Assembly (NCBI GenBank): GCA_030747485.1
Contig: JASLKP010000007.1
Coordinates: 1-63,034 of the forward strand
Direction: 5' to 3'
DNA from: Candidatus Thalassarchaeaceae archaeon
Lineage (GTDB): Archaea > Thermoplasmatota > Poseidoniia > Poseidoniales > Thalassarchaeaceae
Length of the DNA stretch: 63,034 bases
The stretch's first letter is position 1; every line of letters begins with the position of its first letter. The translations under genes were made by a program, and so were the position numbers. Below the pieces are notes generated by a model. It was not told where the DNA came from. It did not search any database and saw only the letters and a list, made by a program, of their open reading frames with translations. This document shows, one piece after another, positions 24,368 to 33,227 of this stretch.

Positions 24368-27067
24368 TTAATCGTCCTTTTTTCGTCTACGGACGCCTCG
24401 TCGCTTGGCAGGTTTTTCTGCATCATCTTCTTGATTCGGTTCTGGCTCAGGTGTCTCCTTAGCCAGAGGCATTGAATCGTCATCCTTCACAGTGAAATCA
24501 CTACTCGTTGAGCGTAATTCATTGCCTACAACCGTATTGTCAACAATCGCTTCAACATCAACCGTTTCTCCTGGAAGGACACCTTCCTCTCCGGTCATTG
24601 TGAAGAGATGTTCCCGATAGTGAGCATCAGATGCTGAAAATTCAACTTCCTCATCTGATAAATGTCGACGTGATTCCACATCACCAAGGAAGGCATCAAG
24701 ATCGTGTTCAGGAACATCTTCCATCGCTTGGCTTAGTTCAGTCTCTTGGACAGAATCTTCATCCTCCTCTGACTCTATTTGTTGCGCTTCAATTGAGAGT
24801 CTAATTTCTTCTTTTTCGTCAAAGTACGCTTCGGCTTCTCCGATTTTATCATCCCATTCGCCTTCCCATTGTTCTTCAGCGAAACCCATTTCAGCAGCAT
24901 GATCACTGAATGAATCTGATCCACGGACGACTTCATCATCGTCTTCTTCTTCTTCAACTGTATCATCACCAGATTCGGATTCAGGCAATGCAATGAACGT
25001 TCGTTCTCTTGGCGCGTAATGTGATGTGAGATCTTGTTCTGCACCGCAATATGAACAATGTCCCATCATCGATGGTATCGTTGCATTACATGAAGGGCAA
25101 TCATGGAACTTATTTCGTGCAGTACTCAAATCGAATTTACAATATGGACAGGTGTCCTCATCACCTTCAATCTCACCATCACAGGCTGGACAGAACTCAT
25201 AGATTTCACGTTCTGCATCAGCTGAACCTCTACGGGTCAAGAGGATTGCACCGACCAAAACAACCACTCCAAGAATTCCGGCTAATCCAAAGAGAAGTAT
25301 GGTGGTGTTACGATTTTCCGCCTCATCTCCAGTTCCCATGTCATCTTTATTTTCAACAGTCCAGATTTTGGCATATGATGTACCTTCATCAGGGATGATG
25401 GCCAATTCAATATCACCAACAATTCCAGTTGTGTCTATGATACATCGTAATTCTTCACTTTGACCAGCTTGAAAATTCAGTGTAACTTCATCAAATGTAA
25501 GTCCCCTAAGGCGATCTTCACAAACAAATGTTACGTTTCCTGAACCTTGTGTGGCGACGATGTCTATTGAATAGGCATATTCATATCCAGAAAAAATTGG
25601 TAGGCCAAGATCCCAATTTTCTGTTGTTTGTAAGATATTGATTTTCAAATCTGAATCAAGGTGTACGAAACCCGTTGCCAAATTATCGTTTGTCAATCGA
25701 TCATATGATTCAGCACTCTTTGTCCATGTCGCCGTAAATGGAATGTCTCGAGTTTCTCCACTGACCAGCGCAGTAAATGTCGCAGTTACTTGTCCTTGAA
25801 TTCCAGTATTAGCTGCAGGGATAATGATGGTTTGTGATTCCAACGGTTGACCATCGAAGGTTGCATCTAACGTTCCAGTGACTGAAATCATCCCAACATT
25901 CTGAAGACTGACTGTGAATTGTACTGAAAGACCTGGTGTAATCGATGCTGGTGTGGCAACAGCGACTGAAGAGACGACCACATTGGGCTCATCATGAATG
26001 GTGATGTATGCCGTAGAGACATCATTGAATGTATTCGATTGATCTACAGAATTGGATGGATCGATACTGACATCCAATTGAGTATCTCCAGGAGATTGGT
26101 CGGGGAGTTGACTCGCTGAGATGACGACCTCGTATTCGGCAAAAGTATCTGCATCAGTAAATTGTAAGTTGCTAATATCTAGAGTTATTCCATTGTGGAT
26201 TCCAATATTTAGAGGAATACTAGAGGTGCCTGCACCTGATTCTCGCGAGATGATACCCGAGATTGACCAAGGTCCAGCAAGACCTGGATTGGCCAGCACA
26301 TGGGGCCCATCTACGTGAAGATAATCTGGTAACACATCAACTGTGAGTGTTCGATTTTCTTGGTTATCGCCCATGATTGATTCAATGACATTGTCATTGC
26401 TGTCCGCATTCACGATACCCACTACTTCGTAGGTACCCGCTACCGGAGCGGTTCCCGTCTGATTCATCCATACGGAATCTCCCATCTGTAAGGCAGGGAC
26501 ATTCAACATATGTGCAGAACCTGCAAATGTCAACTCTACATGTGTAGCCTCTGCATCAGCATTTCCTGCATTTTCAACATGAATTTGAATTCCGACTTGA
26601 TCGCCCTGATGTATCCCTGATGAGGGCGTTAATTGAAAATCTGCAAATCTCAAATTAGGCAAACCAGCAACGTCAAATGAAGTCGAATTTAATTTACATT
26701 CACCTAAGTGACAGACCTTAATCCAAAGATTATGAGTTCCATACTGAAGATTGGACCAAGTAAAATCGACTGACAAGAAATCGTTAGCTGGAATATTAAC
26801 AGATGTTGCGAAGGATGGGTTTCCATTCACATAATTCGATTTGTGGAATTCGACGGCGACATTTTCAGCCAGAACGTTCGCTACGTTCTGTAAATCCAAG
26901 GTGAATGTGGTTTCACCCCATTCTACAGGAGAGGGTGAAATTGTGATGCCTTCTTCACTAAATGCAACGTTCCCAGCAAGTTCTGCCTCAGCTGTTGGCA
27001 TAAACACAATGAAGGGTGCAAAAAGCAACAGGACGCACACATAGTGTGCGCGGGAAGGCCCACCCAT
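24368..27067 (-). CDS. Single-pass surface protein: CARDB-like ectodomain, TM, two cytoplasmic zinc ribbons
   Basis: 899 residues. A signal peptide (about 1-28) is followed by several CARDB/NEW3-like beta-sandwich repeats that form an extracellular stalk of nearly 570 residues. A transmembrane helix lies near 597-617 (TTILLFGLAGILGVVVLVGA) with a TRRGS stop-transfer. The cytoplasmic part holds two four-cysteine zinc ribbons (CPACDGE...CPYCKFD and CPSCNAT...CSYCGAE) and a very acidic segment. It ends in a basic tail (KRRGVRRRKKDD). Large ectodomain plus structured cytoplasmic tail suggests a receptor or anchor rather than a plain surface-layer protein; this is inference. It is divergent from a second CARDB-type gene. 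Confidence 0.8.
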   Translation of the reverse strand: MGGPSRAHYVCVLLLFAPFIVFMPTAEAELAGNVAFSEEGITISPSPVEWGETTFTLDLQNVANVLAENVAVEFHKSNYVNGNPSFATSVNIPANDFLSVDFTWSNLQYGTHNLWIKVCHLGECKLNSTSFDVAGLPNLRFADFQLTPSSGIHQGDQVGIQIHVENAGNADAEATHVELTFAGSAHMLNVPALQMGDSVWMNQTGTAPVAGTYEVVGIVNADSNDNVIESIMGDNQENRTLTVDVLPDYLHVDGPHVLANPGLAGPWSISGIISRESGAGTSSIPLNIGIHNGITLDISNLQFTDADTFAEYEVVISASQLPDQSPGDTQLDVSIDPSNSVDQSNTFNDVSTAYITIHDEPNVVVSSVAVATPASITPGLSVQFTVSLQNVGMISVTGTLDATFDGQPLESQTIIIPAANTGIQGQVTATFTALVSGETRDIPFTATWTKSAESYDRLTNDNLATGFVHLDSDLKINILQTTENWDLGLPIFSGYEYAYSIDIVATQGSGNVTFVCEDRLRGLTFDEVTLNFQAGQSEELRCIIDTTGIVGDIELAIIPDEGTSYAKIWTVENKDDMGTGDEAENRNTTILLFGLAGILGVVVLVGAILLTRRGSADAEREIYEFCPACDGEIEGDEDTCPYCKFDLSTARNKFHDCPSCNATIPSMMGHCSYCGAEQDLTSHYAPRERTFIALPESESGDDTVEEEEDDDEVVRGSDSFSDHAAEMGFAEEQWEGEWDDKIGEAEAYFDEKEEIRLSIEAQQIESEEDEDSVQETELSQAMEDVPEHDLDAFLGDVESRRHLSDEEVEFSASDAHYREHLFTMTGEEGVLPGETVDVEAIVDNTVVGNELRSTSSDFTVKDDDSMPLAKETPEPEPNQEDDAEKPAKRRGVRRRKKDD

Positions 27068-27193
27068 GGAGGGTGGACAGCACCCTTAGCACTTCAATCC
27101 TGCTTCCCGGAAGCGTGTAAAGGCCGGTGTAGGGCAATTTCATGCATGTGCCGTTGGAAAGCCTTGAAGGATGTGCACATGGTGGAGTAAACG

Positions 27194-28984
27194 GTGCCGA
27201 TGCTCGCTCGCCGATTCGTCCTCGCCACTCTAGTGGCGTTATTGTTGACGATTGCTCCACATAGTGTCCTGTTTACTGCTCATGCAGATGGGGGTAGAAG
27301 TGAGGATTTGGCATTTAGTGGGGGACCCTCCCTCAATCAAGTGATTTCAGGGAGTTACATCATTAGAACTGTCAATGTTGCAAATATGGATTTCATAGAT
27401 GTAGAACTCTGGAGTGGAAGTTCATGGTCAGCCATAGCAACCATTTCTGATACACCTTGGTTAACTTCATGGGACACGACATCACATGGCGATGGTGATT
27501 ACAAATTACGAATTCAAGGGACTTACGATAACGGTTCAACTACATCGTGGATTGAAAGCCCAGAATTCACGTTAGACAATACTGCACCAAGTGGGCTCAA
27601 CTTTGAAGTCGCCAACCCCGTGATTGGCGATGGTAGTTCAACCATCAATAGAGCGTGGTTTACAACTGATGCTAGTGGTACATTGACATTCAATTGGTCA
27701 GCCACGGATACCCATATCTCACATGCAACCCTGACCAATGTTCCCGGAACGGGAACTCCTGCCCAAGATGGTCCCGGAACACTTCTTAACACCTGGAATT
27801 GGTCACCTGGCGATCTCTCAGAGGGGACATGGTTGCCGGTTCTGACTGTTTTCGACGAAGGAGGGTCCTCGACTCAATCAACACTGCATATCGGCATAGA
27901 CCGGACTGGTCCAGATGTAGGTACACCTTCACTGTCCCAAACTGCAAACACCTGGACAAGTGCAACCACACTCTTGTTCAGTGGAATGGGTAGTGGAGCG
28001 ACAGATAACGGTGGTTCTGGAATCGATACGTACCATGTACGAGATAGTGAAGATGATTGGAATGATATCGGTAGTGGCGGCAGTGGTTCTATGCCTCTAG
28101 AAGAAGGAATTCGTACTATCCAATTCCGCGCTGTCGATCGCGTCGGAAATATCGGAGACCCACTAGATGTGACAATGAATGTCGACAGAACTGCTCCAAC
28201 AGCAGGAGGGTGGGTGTTACCTCAATTGACAGACTCCTTGACTGGCATGGTTAGTGTTGCTGTAGACGCAACCGATGAACACTCACAAATCGATACTGCT
28301 GATTGTATTCTTGAATACGGTTTCGACTCAGATGGAAATGGTGCTACACCCGACATAACTTCGACATGGCTGAGTGTTGGGTCAGGCACATCTGGGTTCT
28401 TGTCATCATCAATTGATTGGTCAACCAGAGCGGGACAGTATCTCTCCTTGCGCGCAGTGCTAGAAGACGTAGCTGGAAATACAATCACAACGACTGCATC
28501 ACACTTCCTGATTCTACCCGGACTTGACATTACTGTGTCAAACCCCGAACTCAACCGTTTGGTTGTTCGAGCAGGTGATGTTGACCCTGTAGAACTACAA
28601 GCAACAATCACAACATCTGAGGTATATCTTGGTAGTGTAACGATTGTAGTTCAAAGTGCTCCAGCGAATCGAGATGCGATGACTGATTGGACCACATTAC
28701 AGACAATTACAACAACAGCGGGTAGTTTGATTGACAAAGAAGAGGTCATTTCAGCCAACCTATCGTTGTTAACAGCAGGAGAATATGACCTCAGGATTCT
28801 CATCGATCCAGATAACAATATTCCAGAACAAGATGAGGGGAATAATGAGGCATTCCTCCTCATCAGTGCGGCTGATCCATCAGTGGTTGGCGCTGTTTCT
28901 GGATTTGCTCCTGATATGATCTTGATACTGTTAGCTGGACTTTTCGCCAGTCAATTCCTACGTCGTCGCGAATCGGCGTCTTGA
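27194..28984 (+). CDS. Secreted CARDB/Ig-like surface protein with C-terminal anchor
   Basis: 596 residues. It has a signal peptide (LATLVALLLTIAPHSVLF) and several Ig-like beta repeats with the recurrent DNTAPSG / DRTGPDVG / DRTAPTAGG linker. A CARDB-like domain follows near 450-560 (VVRAGDVDPVELQATI ... DPDNNIPEQDEGNNEAFL). The C-terminal hydrophobic helix with an Arg-rich end (FLRRRES) anchors it. It is probably exposed on the cell envelope as an adhesin or stalk. The GTG at 27194 has GGAG seven bases upstream; the ATG at 27200 is an alternative. The KH-protein gene follows immediately on the same strand. Confidence 0.8.
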   Translation: MPMLARRFVLATLVALLLTIAPHSVLFTAHADGGRSEDLAFSGGPSLNQVISGSYIIRTVNVANMDFIDVELWSGSSWSAIATISDTPWLTSWDTTSHGDGDYKLRIQGTYDNGSTTSWIESPEFTLDNTAPSGLNFEVANPVIGDGSSTINRAWFTTDASGTLTFNWSATDTHISHATLTNVPGTGTPAQDGPGTLLNTWNWSPGDLSEGTWLPVLTVFDEGGSSTQSTLHIGIDRTGPDVGTPSLSQTANTWTSATTLLFSGMGSGATDNGGSGIDTYHVRDSEDDWNDIGSGGSGSMPLEEGIRTIQFRAVDRVGNIGDPLDVTMNVDRTAPTAGGWVLPQLTDSLTGMVSVAVDATDEHSQIDTADCILEYGFDSDGNGATPDITSTWLSVGSGTSGFLSSSIDWSTRAGQYLSLRAVLEDVAGNTITTTASHFLILPGLDITVSNPELNRLVVRAGDVDPVELQATITTSEVYLGSVTIVVQSAPANRDAMTDWTTLQTITTTAGSLIDKEEVISANLSLLTAGEYDLRILIDPDNNIPEQDEGNNEAFLLISAADPSVVGAVSGFAPDMILILLAGLFASQFLRRRESAS

Positions 28985-29011
28985 AAGAGGATGCATAGGT
29001 CGCCAAGCCGC

Positions 29012-29734
29012 ATGGAGGGGCTCGCACGTATACCTCAGGACCGCATTGCGGTGTTGATTGGACGGAAGGGTGCTACCCGAAAGGCGTTGGAAAAGGCTAC
29101 AGGAGCAAATTTGCACATCGAATCAAAAACGGGAGATGTATCCATTTCCTGGCCCGTAGATGCTGATCCAATTCTACGCATGAAATTCCCAGATGTGATT
29201 CGAGCCATTGGACGGGGGATGAATCCTGAGCGAGCCATTCAATTGTTAGAGGATGACCATTACCTGATGCTGATTGATATTCGTGAGTATGTTGGCAAAG
29301 GCTCCAGTCAACAACGTCGAATTCGCTCACGAGTCATTGGCAGAAATGGTCGGATTCGTGAATTAATTGAAGAACATTCAGGGGCGGAGTTGGTCATCTA
29401 TGGTTCAACCATTATCATCATTGGAAATGAAGAGGCGGTTCCACTTGCAGGTCAAGCAATTGAAAGGTTACTCCACGGTTCTGAGCATTCTAGTGTGTTG
29501 AAACATCTCGAAACAGAACGAAGAAAGATTCGAATGTCAGCGAGGCATCTTGAATCAATTGATATTCGAAGTGACGAACGCAGATTTGGAGCACTCGTCC
29601 CAGGATTAGATGCTGCAAGACGTAAGCGTGAGAGACGATTCAAAGGAGTTCAAGTCGACCCAGATGACACCGAAGCAGTCAATGAAATGATGGAATTGGC
29701 TGATGACGAGTCCATTGAATATGGAGAGGAATGA
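29012..29734 (+). CDS. Pno1/Dim2-type KH-domain RNA-binding protein
   Basis: 241 residues with two KH domains. The first begins LARIPQDRIAVLIGRKGATR, with the GxxG loop in IGRKGATRK. The second has VIGRNGRIREL and ends in SGAELVIYGSTIIIIGNE. This is the archaeal homologue of Pno1/Dim2, which binds the 3' end of 16S rRNA during small-subunit maturation. An ATG at 28991 adds seven residues, but the ATG at 29012 fits the family N-terminus. In many archaea the gene is co-directional with aIF1A and Rio1. Here it lies on the opposite strand, tail to tail with rio1 and with no bases between the stops. Confidence 0.9.
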   Translation: MEGLARIPQDRIAVLIGRKGATRKALEKATGANLHIESKTGDVSISWPVDADPILRMKFPDVIRAIGRGMNPERAIQLLEDDHYLMLIDIREYVGKGSSQQRRIRSRVIGRNGRIRELIEEHSGAELVIYGSTIIIIGNEEAVPLAGQAIERLLHGSEHSSVLKHLETERRKIRMSARHLESIDIRSDERRFGALVPGLDAARRKRERRFKGVQVDPDDTEAVNEMMELADDESIEYGEE

Positions 29735-30739
29735 TCAGCCTTCCAACACGTGTGCCATCGCATCTGCAAGTTCAGCTTCAATTCCCTGACGTTTTGCCCA
29801 TTCGACCAATCTGGTTACATCACGGACAAGGAATTCATCTGCGTGTGGGTGTTGTTTGGTCACAGATTGACCAACATCGATGACTCGGGGTTCACCATGA
29901 TGCCAAAGAACGTTGTATTCACTAAAATCTGCATGGACCAATTCTGCATCATTCCAACATATCCTCAACCAATCTAGCAACTCGTTGTAGACTGATTGGG
30001 GGTCTGGTACATCGACATCACGCAATCTTGGGCTCGGCCCCTCATCGGTACCAATGTAATCCATCACCAAAACGTTTCGAAATAATGCGTGTGGAGTTGG
30101 TAATTGAAGACCATGTTTTGCCATACGCATCATATTTCGATGCTCTTTCCGCACCCAAATATTCACCAATTCATGATGACGGCGGCGAAGTCCGCCAAAT
30201 CTTGGGTCGCCCTCGATATATTGCATCAAGCCCTTGAATACTGCATTACTAGTGTGGAAAATCTTCACTGCCGCCTCTCCATTGGGAGTCGTAGCATGGA
30301 ATACGTGAGCTTCTTTGCCACGAGCAATGGGCCAATCCAATGTTTCAATGTGGCCTTGTTGCATGAGTTTGTAAACAGCGAGTAGTGTTCGTTGGTCGAA
30401 TACTTGGTCAAAGACTCTACGGTCGACCCACTCAAACTTTCCAACACCAAGTACACCCTCTAATCGGTGTTCAATTTCCTTAAACATCCGTGAGAATTTC
30501 TTCTCCTTCATCCAGGTCCAATTGTCAGTCTGTTGATCCATGTCTGAATGTAGAGATTGTTTGGATTCGTCCTCATCCCACATCTCCTCAGCCAACTCAG
30601 CGTACTCTGCTTCACGGGCGAGTTCAGCCTCTGTTGGGTCTGATTCGAGATTTGCTGCCTCGCCCATCGACTCTGAAATATCAGTCCATTCTCTAGACTC
30701 TCCTTCCCGGCGAGCCTTGCGGCGACGAGCGATTTCCAT
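29735..30739 (-). CDS. rio1: RIO1-type serine kinase/ATPase
   Basis: 334 residues from the ATG at 30739; an ATG at 30781 would overlap aIF1A. The RIO domain has a nucleotide loop around IARGKEAHVFHAT, Lys in AAVKIF, the hinge VMDYIG, the catalytic loop HADFSEYNVLWH and the metal-binding Asp in IDVGQSV. Rio1 acts late in small-subunit maturation as an ATPase or kinase. An acidic N-terminal extension of about 75 residues (EAELAREAEYAELAEEMWDEDE) goes beyond the usual archaeal length. GAGGAGG directly precedes the start, and the gene follows aIF1A by seven bases, the classic archaeal linkage. Confidence 0.95.
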   Translation of the reverse strand: MEIARRRKARREGESREWTDISESMGEAANLESDPTEAELAREAEYAELAEEMWDEDESKQSLHSDMDQQTDNWTWMKEKKFSRMFKEIEHRLEGVLGVGKFEWVDRRVFDQVFDQRTLLAVYKLMQQGHIETLDWPIARGKEAHVFHATTPNGEAAVKIFHTSNAVFKGLMQYIEGDPRFGGLRRRHHELVNIWVRKEHRNMMRMAKHGLQLPTPHALFRNVLVMDYIGTDEGPSPRLRDVDVPDPQSVYNELLDWLRICWNDAELVHADFSEYNVLWHHGEPRVIDVGQSVTKQHPHADEFLVRDVTRLVEWAKRQGIEAELADAMAHVLEG

Positions 30740-30746
30740 CCCCTCC

Positions 30747-31343
30747 TCAAGCAGGACCAAATAGGCTGTCAATGTCTTCATCAGTCACATCATCATCGAG
30801 TGGTGCTGGTTCTGGAACCTCAACCGGCTCTGACTCAGGTTCAGATTCTTCCTCTTCTGTTGATTCTTCCTCAATCGTTTCTTCAACAGTTTCAGGGGTT
30901 TCTTCTTCAGACTCTTGAATTTCGTCATCATTATCTCCAAAGATACCCAAATCATCGACGTCATCCATTGCTTCTGTATTTGTTCCGAACACATCAACGA
31001 TTTCTGGAAGGAGCCCCTTCCGAGATAGATAGAGAGATTCAGTCTTAGAATAGCGCTTCTTGACGTCTGCTTTTGCATCTTGGAAATCCCAAGGTTGAAC
31101 GACAATCAAATCACCTTCCCGAACCCATTGCCGGCGACGCATCTTTCCTGGGATTCGTGCCAAACGAGTTTCACCATCAGCACAGACGACTCGAACACGG
31201 CGACCACCGAGAATTTGGTCGGCAATTGCAAACATTTCGTTGATTCTTTCCTTTGGAAGAGGGACACGGCTACGGTCTCCGCCATCCCCTAGCATCTCGG
31301 CTAACTGTTCTTCGTTAACCGTCTCTTCGCGTCGACGTCCCAT
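30747..31343 (-). CDS. eif1A: Translation initiation factor aIF1A with long acidic C-terminal tail
   Basis: 198 residues. The first 118 or so are a normal aIF1A OB fold: RVVCADGETRLARIPGKMRRR, then GDLIVVQPWDFQDAKADV and a helical end. It binds the A-site of the small subunit during initiation. Archaeal aIF1A is normally about 110 residues. Here a Glu/Asp/Pro-rich tail of about 80 residues follows and ends in DEDIDSLFGPA. In eukaryotic eIF1A the acidic tail ends in a DIDDI motif that binds eIF5B, so the end of this tail is suggestive. A TATA-like TTTATGTAGG at 31370-31379 leaves a leader of only a few bases. Confidence 0.95.
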   Translation of the reverse strand: MGRRREETVNEEQLAEMLGDGGDRSRVPLPKERINEMFAIADQILGGRRVRVVCADGETRLARIPGKMRRRQWVREGDLIVVQPWDFQDAKADVKKRYSKTESLYLSRKGLLPEIVDVFGTNTEAMDDVDDLGIFGDNDDEIQESEEETPETVEETIEEESTEEEESEPESEPVEVPEPAPLDDDVTDEDIDSLFGPA

Positions 31344-31369
31344 GGTAGTCAACCTAGCGGGGCGAACCG

Positions 31370-31379
31370 CCCTACATAA
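31370..31379 (-). promoter_or_regulatory. TATA-like box of the aIF1A-rio1 operon
   Basis: TTTATGTAGG on the minus strand is centred about 31 bases before the aIF1A ATG, leaving only a few bases of leader. Since the last nuo gene ends at 31419, it separates the nuo operon from aIF1A-rio1. Confidence 0.4.
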
Positions 31380-31418
31380 ACAAGGAGGCGACAAATGAAG
31401 GTAGGCTATGTGCTCAAA

Positions 31419-33227
31419 TCAAGAAAATAGAGCCGCTGCTGCATCCGTTGCTGCCTCTATCAATGCGTCTGCAAGTACACCAAAGCCAAAGACAACTGCG
31501 CCCATTGTACACAGCATGATGGCTATTCGCAGCATTGGAGCACGAGATAGACGAACTGGGCGATCTGTATCCTCAAAGAACATGACAACGACAAGTCGCA
31601 AGTAGTAAAATACCGATAGGGCACTGTTGACGAAAATTAAGATTGCAAGCCAGAACACCCATGATAACCCACCTAACGTTGTAGACAAATCTGCTCCACT
31701 TGCATCACCAATTGTACTGGAAATGATTCCATTGACCATCATCAACTTGGATAGGAAGCCAGACAAAGGAGGCACACCAGCAAGTGCAAGCATGAAGATG
31801 AGCATCGAAATCGCGATGATTGGGTCCCTGCGGGCCAAACCGTGGTAGTGTTCAAGTTCATGTCCACGGCCTTCACATTCCAACAAACTGACTACGAGGA
31901 AAGCACCAAACTTGAATGATACAAGAACAGCAAGGTGGAAGATAATCGCAGTAGCAATCAATTCGCTTCCTGATCCTGGTCCAATTGCACCAATTGCAGC
32001 AATACCTGCTAGAATATATCCAGCATGTGCCACACTGGAATATGCAAGCATTCGCTTGGGATTTCGACTACCCAATGCAGCAATATTACCCCACGTCATG
32101 GTGATTGCGGCGACGACTCCGATGAGAATGTACCATTCATTTCCATCCTCTCCTAAGGTGATGCCAATGAGGACCCTCATCAGTGCGAGGAAGCCCATCG
32201 CCTTACTAGCCGTAGAAAGAACACCAGCAACGGGTCCACTTGCTCCGGAGTACGCATCGGGTGTTGCAAAGTGGAATGGGACGGCACTGACCTTGAAACC
32301 AAAGGCCACTAACATGAATCCTAAACCGAGTAATGGCAATGTTTCAATTCCATTCATCGCTGCCCAATCACTGGCCAATCCACATGATCCAGTTAGAGAA
32401 AGAGTGGGTGCACAATATAGTGGATTTGCATCAGTTCCATGATTGACACTACCACTCCAGAGGTAGAGTAGAGAAATACCGTACAATCCAATTGCGCTAG
32501 ACACGCTTCCAACGATGAAATACTTGAGACCTGCCTCTGGTCCAGTCTTCGTTTCCTTGAGGAATGATATCATCACATATGACGCAAGGCTTGCTATTTC
32601 TAATCCGATAAATAGCATGAACAAATTCGTAGATAAAGCGACTATTGACATGCCAAGAGCAACCATCAACAGAAGCAGATGGAAGTCGACTTGACGACGA
32701 TTATTCAGTAACTTCTTCAGACGACGTGTTTCTACAATTTCGTCCTTATGTGGCTTCAAAGCAATTCGATTGAGAGCAGTACCTGGCATCCGATCTGTGT
32801 TCGCTAACAATCCAATGAGAAGAGCGGCATAGAATATCATCTCAAAGGTGCGACTGAAAGCATCCACCTTGAGAATGAATTGTTGATCAATGCTACAATC
32901 GGTGTGAACTGTTCCTGAAGCATCTAAGCAAGCAATGCCCATACCTACGGTCGAGTCAATCATTTGACTCATGAAAGCAGTCACAAATGCTGCTAAAAGC
33001 GTAAAGCCCGCAATGCCAGCTGGTATTCGTGGATCGCTGGTAATTGAAAATCGCTTACCTCCAATGAAATACGGAACGCGGATACTCTTTCCAGGAATTG
33101 GCAGACGGAAAGTGCCATCTCCAAGATTTGGTACGACGAACATCGCAATTATCCCGAGGAGGAGAATCCACTCTGGCATGAGGGCGCTGGTCATGTCTGG
33201 ACCGCTGAAGAGTGTCCCTAGATTCAC
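31419..33227 (-). CDS. nuoN: Complex I subunit NuoN
   Basis: 602 residues with about 14 transmembrane helices, an antiporter-like proton-channel subunit of the membrane arm. Family features are LLGLGFMLVAFGFKVSAVPFHFATPDAYSGA, with the transmembrane lysine, and NPKRMLAYSSVAHAGYILAG. A hydrophilic stretch with an ETRRLKKLLNNRRQ segment near residue 170 lengthens one cytoplasmic loop. The start overlaps the end of nuoM by four bases (ATGA), and it is the last gene of the nuo operon. Confidence 0.95.
   Translation of the reverse strand: MNLGTLFSGPDMTSALMPEWILLLGIIAMFVVPNLGDGTFRLPIPGKSIRVPYFIGGKRFSITSDPRIPAGIAGFTLLAAFVTAFMSQMIDSTVGMGIACLDASGTVHTDCSIDQQFILKVDAFSRTFEMIFYAALLIGLLANTDRMPGTALNRIALKPHKDEIVETRRLKKLLNNRRQVDFHLLLLMVALGMSIVALSTNLFMLFIGLEIASLASYVMISFLKETKTGPEAGLKYFIVGSVSSAIGLYGISLLYLWSGSVNHGTDANPLYCAPTLSLTGSCGLASDWAAMNGIETLPLLGLGFMLVAFGFKVSAVPFHFATPDAYSGASGPVAGVLSTASKAMGFLALMRVLIGITLGEDGNEWYILIGVVAAITMTWGNIAALGSRNPKRMLAYSSVAHAGYILAGIAAIGAIGPGSGSELIATAIIFHLAVLVSFKFGAFLVVSLLECEGRGHELEHYHGLARRDPIIAISMLIFMLALAGVPPLSGFLSKLMMVNGIISSTIGDASGADLSTTLGGLSWVFWLAILIFVNSALSVFYYLRLVVVMFFEDTDRPVRLSRAPMLRIAIMLCTMGAVVFGFGVLADALIEAATDAAAALFS

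Noticed and set aside
27034..27076. Two inverted repeats around the start of the 899-residue surface gene
   Set aside because: One lies inside the signal-peptide coding region and the other is only 6 bp and includes the start codon, so both could be by-products of codon and composition bias.
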